Part shown: piece after piece, positions 6,371 to 10,652 of the stretch
Layout: each line of letters begins with the position of its first letter
Numbering within the stretch: position 1 is the first letter of the stretch
Origin: Elusimicrobiota bacterium
GTDB lineage: Bacteria; Elusimicrobiota; Elusimicrobia; FEN-1173
Direction of reading: 5' to 3'
Length of the DNA: 10,652 bases
Assembly: GCA_016207625.1 (NCBI GenBank)
Contig: JACQPF010000002.1
Coordinates: 1-10,652 of the forward strand
Translations under genes and position numbers: made by a program
Notes under the pieces: generated by a model
The model's database searches: none
Told to the model about the DNA's origin: nothing
The model's input: the letters and a program-made list of their open reading frames with translations, nothing else

Positions 6371-6652
6371 CTACGCCGGAAGCCCGAGACGGTTTTTGTG
6401 TTCTTGGACCAGCTCCGGCGGACAGAGCCTGGCCAAAAGTTTGAGCCCGATGACGACGATTAAAAGATCGTCCAATTGGCCTATGACGGGAATGAAGTCG
6501 GGGATGATGTCGATGGGCATGAGGAGATACAGGAACAGGAACCAGACCCCACCCTTGAAGGTTCTGGGCGTTCGCGGGTCCCGGAACAGGGCCCATAGGA
6601 GTTGGACTTGTTTCAGCAAGTCCTTGGGGATTTTCAGAGACTCGAAGCGCAC
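6371..6652 (-). CDS. DUF1232 (YkvA-type) small membrane protein
   Basis: A 93-residue protein on the opposite strand to all its neighbours. It carries the DUF1232 signature: MPIDIIPDFIPVIG at 45-58, followed at once by L-D-D (60-62). Two hydrophobic segments (about 35-51 and 62-75) suggest a hairpin membrane protein. The family's function is not established. The start is GTG 6652 with no clear Shine-Dalgarno; a stop codon lies just upstream in frame. Its TAG stop is nine bases from the TerL stop (convergent), and its start is 36 bases from the portal start (divergent). It looks like a bacterial-type cargo gene inserted between two structural genes. The only alternative, a shadow ORF, is unlikely given the motif. 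Confidence 0.8.
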   Translation of the reverse strand: MRFESLKIPKDLLKQVQLLWALFRDPRTPRTFKGGVWFLFLYLLMPIDIIPDFIPVIGQLDDLLIVVIGLKLLARLCPPELVQEHKNRLGLPA

Positions 6653-6688
6653 ATCTTCATCTTACAAACTTTCCAGCGGAGGCCGTAT

Positions 6689-8728
6689 ATGAGACTACGA
6701 GAGCGCATCGCCAAGGCTCTTTTCGGCGGTGTAATTCAGGAGGAGGTCCGGAAGTCCTCCCGGCAGGTGATCGCCCACTTGACCGGCCTTTCCACGAGCG
6801 AGGGCGTCCTGCCGGGCGTGGACTTCGAGGTTTACAACCAGATGTACGAGCAGACGAGCTGGGTGCGGGCCGTGGTCGGCGTGATCTGCAAGGCGGTCAC
6901 GGCGCGAGGTTATAGCCTAGCCCCCTTAAAACCCCAGGCCGATCCCCGGAACGCGGAGGCCCTCTCGGAGTTCTTCAGCAACTGCAACCCCAACGACACT
7001 TTTTTGGAAATCCTGGACGACATCACCCGGGACGACTACGTGTTCGGGAACGCTTTCTTGGAGGTGGTGCGCGGGGCCGACGGAAAGCCGCGGGAACTCT
7101 GGAACCTAGACGCCACGACCATGCGGGTCAAAGCCGACGAGCACGGAGCGATCCTGGGCTACCTTCAAAGCCCGCGCTACGCCGTGGGGAAAGCCGACCG
7201 CGTGGAGTTCGCGCCCAACGAGGTGCTTCACTTCAAGCTGGGGACCAAGGGCGCGACCCTCTACGGCCTCTCGCCTTTGGCTTCCTTGATCCTGCCCGTC
7301 ACCGTGGACCGCTTCGCCCAGGTTTATAACCGTGCCTTTTTCGTGAACGGAGCCAAAATTCGGGGCGCCTTCATCATGAAAGACGCCACGCCGGAGCAGG
7401 TCGAGCGGAACCGGGAATACCTGGTGGAGCGGGCCAAGAACCCGGACATGGCGCATTCGGACCTGGTGCTGGAGGGCCAGATCGAGTTCAAGCAGATCGG
7501 CACGACGCAAAAGGACATGGAGTTCCTGGAGCTCCGGGAGTTCACCCGAAACGAGATCCTGGCCGTGTACGGCGTTCCGCCCAGCAAAGTCAGCATCATC
7601 GAAACCGGCAACATCGGCGGCGGGACAGGTGAACACCAGACCCAGACCTTCTACGAGGAGACCATCCAACCCTTCCAGACGCTCGTGGCGGAGAAGATCA
7701 CCAAACACATCATCCGGCAAGGATTCGGGATCACTGATTGGGCCTTTCAGTTCAACAAGCGTCCCATCGACGAAAAAGAGCAGGCTGAAATCTTCAACAT
7801 TTACCTCCAGGCCGGGGTCTTCACGGCCGAGGAGATCCGCCGCCTGGTCGCGCCCCGGATGCCGGAGATGCAGAAGTCCCTGGAGGTCCGAAAAGGAAAG
7901 CTCGGCCTTCAGGAAACTATCGTCAACGGAACCCGGACGGTGGTGGACATCGAGAACCGTTTCTTGAACGCGATGGAGCGACTCTTCCGGGACATGCGCC
8001 GGCGGATCGCGGCGGACCTGCCCAAACTCAATCCCGAGGTCATCGTTCCCAAGCTCGCCCAGGTCGTCCTGCCTTTTGAGACCTTCCTGGTTCCGCACCG
8101 CAAGTTGATTTTCGAGCGGGTCAAGTTCCCGGAGCAACTGAAAGCCCTGGACGAGCTGGAGATCATCCTGGAGTCCGTGGACGAAGAGGAGATCAGCCGC
8201 GTCATCCTGCGCTTCACGACCGAGGCGGCCAGAAAGGGATCGAAACTCTCCGCGCGGCGGGCGGACGTGGAGGAGCCCGAGGACATCGGCCAGGACCTTG
8301 AGGAGGCGCTGAGAGCCAATGCCCATCTTTTGGGCCTACAGGTGGCGGAGTCCCTCAAGGACACCCTGCGTCGGGCCGTATTGGAGGGCCTGGCCGCCCA
8401 CGAGACCATCCCCCAGCTCATGCGGCGGGTGGGAGGGGAGTTGGACTCTGCGCGGACGGTGGACGTGCGGGGCACGGTGGACCGGCTGGGCCGGGAGCGG
8501 CCCGCGCACGCCCGCAAGATTTCCCGGGACGCCCTGGCCGAAATGATCGCCCGGAGCGAATCGAGCCGGGCCCTGAACCAGGGATTTTTGGACACGCTCC
8601 GAAAGTCGGGCTTTGAGAAAGTGCGTTGGCTCTTGGCGTCGGACGCCTGTGAAAAATGCGTGGCGGCAGCCGAAGTTTCCCCCGGCGAGAAACTGGGCCG
8701 GGTCATGCCCATAGACGAGGCCGAGTAG
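6689..8728 (+). CDS. Portal protein fused to Mu gpF-like head-morphogenesis domain, stopped by TAG
   Basis: A 679-residue fusion. Residues about 40-390 form an HK97-family portal, the dodecameric ring through which DNA enters the head; GLSPL (193-197), FFVNGAK (217-223) and RNEILAVYGVPP (287-298) are typical. A helical linker (about 390-600) follows, and then a MuF (Mu gpF/SPP1 gp7-like) minor head domain with ARSESSRALNQG (621-632), a tryptophan at 647 and C654-x2-C657. The frame ends at TAG 8726-8728, just before the conserved family ending. Continuing gives VLPWHPNCRC and a TGA at 8783-8785 that overlaps the next ATG, so the intended product is probably 698 residues. ATG 6689 has GGAGG (6678-6682) six bases upstream; an upstream start at 6602 would overlap the DUF1232 gene. 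Fusion of portal and MuF is less common than two separate genes. Confidence 0.9.
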   Translation: MRLRERIAKALFGGVIQEEVRKSSRQVIAHLTGLSTSEGVLPGVDFEVYNQMYEQTSWVRAVVGVICKAVTARGYSLAPLKPQADPRNAEALSEFFSNCNPNDTFLEILDDITRDDYVFGNAFLEVVRGADGKPRELWNLDATTMRVKADEHGAILGYLQSPRYAVGKADRVEFAPNEVLHFKLGTKGATLYGLSPLASLILPVTVDRFAQVYNRAFFVNGAKIRGAFIMKDATPEQVERNREYLVERAKNPDMAHSDLVLEGQIEFKQIGTTQKDMEFLELREFTRNEILAVYGVPPSKVSIIETGNIGGGTGEHQTQTFYEETIQPFQTLVAEKITKHIIRQGFGITDWAFQFNKRPIDEKEQAEIFNIYLQAGVFTAEEIRRLVAPRMPEMQKSLEVRKGKLGLQETIVNGTRTVVDIENRFLNAMERLFRDMRRRIAADLPKLNPEVIVPKLAQVVLPFETFLVPHRKLIFERVKFPEQLKALDELEIILESVDEEEISRVILRFTTEAARKGSKLSARRADVEEPEDIGQDLEEALRANAHLLGLQVAESLKDTLRRAVLEGLAAHETIPQLMRRVGGELDSARTVDVRGTVDRLGRERPAHARKISRDALAEMIARSESSRALNQGFLDTLRKSGFEKVRWLLASDACEKCVAAAEVSPGEKLGRVMPIDEAE

Positions 8729-8785
8729 GTCCTGCCATGGCATCCCAACTGCCGATGTGCTTTTGAGGGAATCTCGGAGGAATGA
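8726..8785 (+). other. In-frame TAG and readthrough extension restoring the HPNCRC motif
   Basis: Codon 680 of the portal-MuF frame is TAG. The same frame then encodes 18 residues, VLPWHPNCRCAFEGISEE, ending at TGA. HPNCRC (685-690) is the hallmark C-terminal motif of the MuF family and would pair with C654/C657. The frame does not shift, so a single substitution at this codon accounts for the break. The final TGA overlaps ATG 8782 of the methyltransferase gene. Confidence 0.85.
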
Positions 8786-9783
8786 TGGAAGGAAACGTCC
8801 AGGATCCTTGGTGGGTGGCCCCGGCGTCGGCCTCCGATGAAGAGTTGCTTTCCATGCGCCTTGCGGTGCGCCAGGAGATGGAGCGGCGGGGCTTCCGGCC
8901 GGAATTCATCGGAGACCCGCTCGGGGATTCAGCCGACCTGGACAAGGGCGTCCGCCAAGCCTTCGGCTCCTACGGCGGCAAGCGGTGGCTCGCGCACCGG
9001 ATCGCCTCCTACATCCCGTATCACAGGACCTACGCCGAGCCCTTCGCGGGCGGGGCCGCGGTCTTCTTCGCCAAGGACGCCTCGCCCCAGGAGGTCCTCA
9101 ACGACCGCGACCCGGAGATCGCCTTCATGTATCGGTTCCTCCGGGACCATACGTTGGAGGACCGCAAGGCCCTGGCCCAGCGCGACTGGGTGATCCGACG
9201 GAAGATCCACCAGCGGCTCCTGGCCATGAAACCGGCCAACGACCGGGACCGCTTCTACAAAAATTTTTACCTGACCCGCGCCTCCTACGCTTCCAAAAGG
9301 GGAGGCTCTTATCAATCGTCCCATGAAGGGTTCGTGATTGATTTCTCCATCGTCGAGCGGGCCCAAAAACACTTGCAGGGCGTGAAGGTCCATAACCAGG
9401 ACTATCAGAAAGTCCTCAAGGAATACGACGGCCCGGAGACCTTCTTCTACCTGGACCCACCCTATCCCGAAAAATTCAATCTCTTTGACTGGGGGTTCAA
9501 AGAGGAACAATTTCTGAAAGCCTTGGAGAAGCTCAAAGCCCGGTGGATCGTCTCCTACCCCTCGGAGCGGGCGAAGTTCTTCAAGCGATACCACCTTTAC
9601 CGGGTCAAGCGACCAAACCAGATGAGTAGCCTGGGGCACAACCAGGAGATGATGACGGAGATCCTGGTTTCCAGCTTCCCCCTGGAACCCGTCCACCTCT
9701 ACCTTGAAAAAAGCTTTGACCCGGAGGAGGGAGAGAACCTGGTGATAGAGCCGTGGAAAGATGACTTGGAGAAAGCGCCATGA
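8782..9783 (+). CDS. D12-class DNA adenine methyltransferase, first of a tandem pair
   Basis: A 333-residue enzyme that would transfer methyl from S-adenosylmethionine to the N6 of adenine in DNA. Visible motifs are GGKRWLAHRI (65-74), the AdoMet loop AEPFAGGAAVFF (85-96), NDRD (107-110) and the catalytic DPPY (225-228), in the order of the D12/Dam alpha class. About 50 extra residues precede the core, including SDEELL and VRQEMERRGF, a module shared with the next gene. ATG 8782 overlaps the readthrough TGA of the portal; ATG 8785 is a slightly better distance from GGAGG (8776-8780) and may be the real start. Likely roles are protection of phage DNA from host restriction or marking of packaged DNA. 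Sequence specificity cannot be read from the motifs. Confidence 0.9.
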   Translation: MMEGNVQDPWWVAPASASDEELLSMRLAVRQEMERRGFRPEFIGDPLGDSADLDKGVRQAFGSYGGKRWLAHRIASYIPYHRTYAEPFAGGAAVFFAKDASPQEVLNDRDPEIAFMYRFLRDHTLEDRKALAQRDWVIRRKIHQRLLAMKPANDRDRFYKNFYLTRASYASKRGGSYQSSHEGFVIDFSIVERAQKHLQGVKVHNQDYQKVLKEYDGPETFFYLDPPYPEKFNLFDWGFKEEQFLKALEKLKARWIVSYPSERAKFFKRYHLYRVKRPNQMSSLGHNQEMMTEILVSSFPLEPVHLYLEKSFDPEEGENLVIEPWKDDLEKAP

Positions 9784-10652
9784 CCGACGGAACGAACCGA
9801 CCGCCGGAATTCAGCGAGCAATTGGAGACCGACCCCGTCCACCTTTCGGACCAGGAACTCCTTGCCCAGGACTACCTGATCCGGCGTCTCTGGCAGTTCC
9901 GGGGCCGGGAGGAGAAGGTCCAATGGGGCGGGCTGTCCTTGGAGCCGGAGGCCCTCCTCCAGCGCCACGACCTCCTGCGCCAGGAGATGAGGAAGCGGTC
10001 CTTTCTCTCCGTTCCGTCCTGGGAAGAATCGGATGAGCTGGAGAAAATCCGCGCAGCCTTCAAGAGCCCGGGCGGGAAGTACCACCTCTTTAAAAAGATC
10101 ATCGCCGTGATCCCTGAGCACAAGACTTACGTGGAGGCCTTCTGCGGCGGGGGCCAGGTGTATTTCCACAAGGCCAGCTCTGAGGAAGAAGTGATCAATG
10201 ACATCGACCCAGGCATCATATCCTCTTATCGGTTCATCAAGGCCATGACGCCGGAGGACCTGGAGTGGCTCAAAAAACAGCACTGGGTCATCTCCGAGCG
10301 ACAGGCCCGGAATCTCTTCAAGATGACGCCCCGGACGCGGCGCGAGCGGTTCTACCGCTTCCTCTACCTGAACAAGGCCACCTATCTCGGGAAGGGCCAT
10401 ATCTGGACAGGCATCCGGCGGAACGGGCCCAATTCGGAAGGCAACCGCATCAAGATCGTGGACCGCCTCCCGGAAATCCAGGAGCGGCTCAAGAGGACCA
10501 AGATCCATTGCTGGGACTGGAAGGAGGTCATCGGGCAATACGATTCCCCCGAGGCATTCTTCTACCTCGATCCGCCCTACGCCATCCACTGGCCTAAAAA
10601 TGAAACCGAGGGAGAACTGGAGGAGAAGTTTTTCAAAGAGGAAGAGATGATC
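9780..10652 (+). CDS. Second D12-class DNA adenine methyltransferase, cut by window end
   Basis: The frame is open for 291 codons to the window edge, so the 3' end is missing. The AdoMet motif VEAFCGGGQVYF (118-129), NDID (140-143) and DPPY (264-267) mark it as D12 class, a paralogue of the gene before it. The N-terminal 95 residues lie outside the enzyme core and contain SDQELL and LRQEMRKRSF, matching pieces of the first methyltransferase's leader but with about 30 additional residues between them. ATG 9780 overlaps the upstream TGA (ATGA), with GGAG at 9768-9771. The two proteins differ a lot between the motifs, so they probably have different targets or form a heteromer rather than being a recent duplication. 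Confidence 0.88.
   Translation, partial: MTDGTNRPPEFSEQLETDPVHLSDQELLAQDYLIRRLWQFRGREEKVQWGGLSLEPEALLQRHDLLRQEMRKRSFLSVPSWEESDELEKIRAAFKSPGGKYHLFKKIIAVIPEHKTYVEAFCGGGQVYFHKASSEEEVINDIDPGIISSYRFIKAMTPEDLEWLKKQHWVISERQARNLFKMTPRTRRERFYRFLYLNKATYLGKGHIWTGIRRNGPNSEGNRIKIVDRLPEIQERLKRTKIHCWDWKEVIGQYDSPEAFFYLDPPYAIHWPKNETEGELEEKFFKEEEMI

Noticed and set aside
6602..6688. Upstream start for the portal gene
   Set aside because: It overlaps the opposite-strand DUF1232 gene; ATG 6689 has GGAGG at an ideal distance.
7106..8326. 406-codon open frame on the minus strand
   Set aside because: Antisense to the portal-MuF gene, leucine/valine/glycine-rich shadow translation without domain features.
8726..8728. 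Genome-wide reassignment of TAG to an amino acid
   Set aside because: Only one in-frame TAG occurs in about 9 kb of coding sequence, and the other late genes have none, so a local explanation is more economical; it is not excluded.
1..10652. tRNA genes, CRISPR arrays, insertion sequences, att sites
   Set aside because: By eye I found no cloverleaf, no regularly spaced repeats, no transposase or integrase motif and no attachment-like direct repeat; a dedicated tRNA scan would be decisive.

Overview
This window is a stretch of tailed double-stranded DNA phage or prophage genome from a bacterium. The strong Shine-Dalgarno sequences (AAGGAGG, GGAGG) and the GC-rich, G/C-ending codons fit a GC-rich bacterial host, but nothing visible fixes the taxon. 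I see no integrase, tRNA, rRNA, CRISPR array or transposase, so integrated and free phage cannot be told apart.

Layout. At 1-1185 there is the tail of an unidentified gene and then three small overlapping genes of unknown function, two with paired CxxC zinc-ribbon motifs. The replication gene (1182-3287) is a 701-residue primase-polymerase/SF3 helicase. It is followed by a 212-bp spacer holding a large imperfect palindrome with iteron-like 9-mers and an alternating purine-pyrimidine centre, which is the best origin-like candidate in the window. Next come a RusA-type Holliday junction resolvase, a 60-residue zinc-finger protein, and a helix-turn-helix protein placed as the small terminase subunit. 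A 245-bp leader with two perfect inverted repeats precedes the large terminase (TerL), which carries an unusual C-terminal zinc ribbon. An opposite-strand DUF1232 (YkvA-type) membrane-protein gene is wedged between TerL and the portal gene. The portal gene is fused to a Mu gpF-like head-morphogenesis domain. Two tandem D12-class adenine methyltransferase genes follow, the second cut by the window end.

The genes form a replication, recombination, packaging and head-assembly series with possible DNA protection by methylation. Many junctions are 4-bp ATGA overlaps, indicating translational coupling.

The most striking observation is at the end of the portal-MuF gene. An in-frame TAG (8726-8728) stops the protein seven codons before the conserved HPNCRC motif of the MuF domain. 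Reading through it restores the motif and ends at a TGA that overlaps the next gene's ATG exactly as elsewhere in the operon. No other plus-strand gene here with a visible stop uses TAG, and none contains another in-frame TAG. A recent nonsense mutation, stop-codon readthrough, amber suppression or a base error are all possible; genome-wide TAG recoding is less likely.
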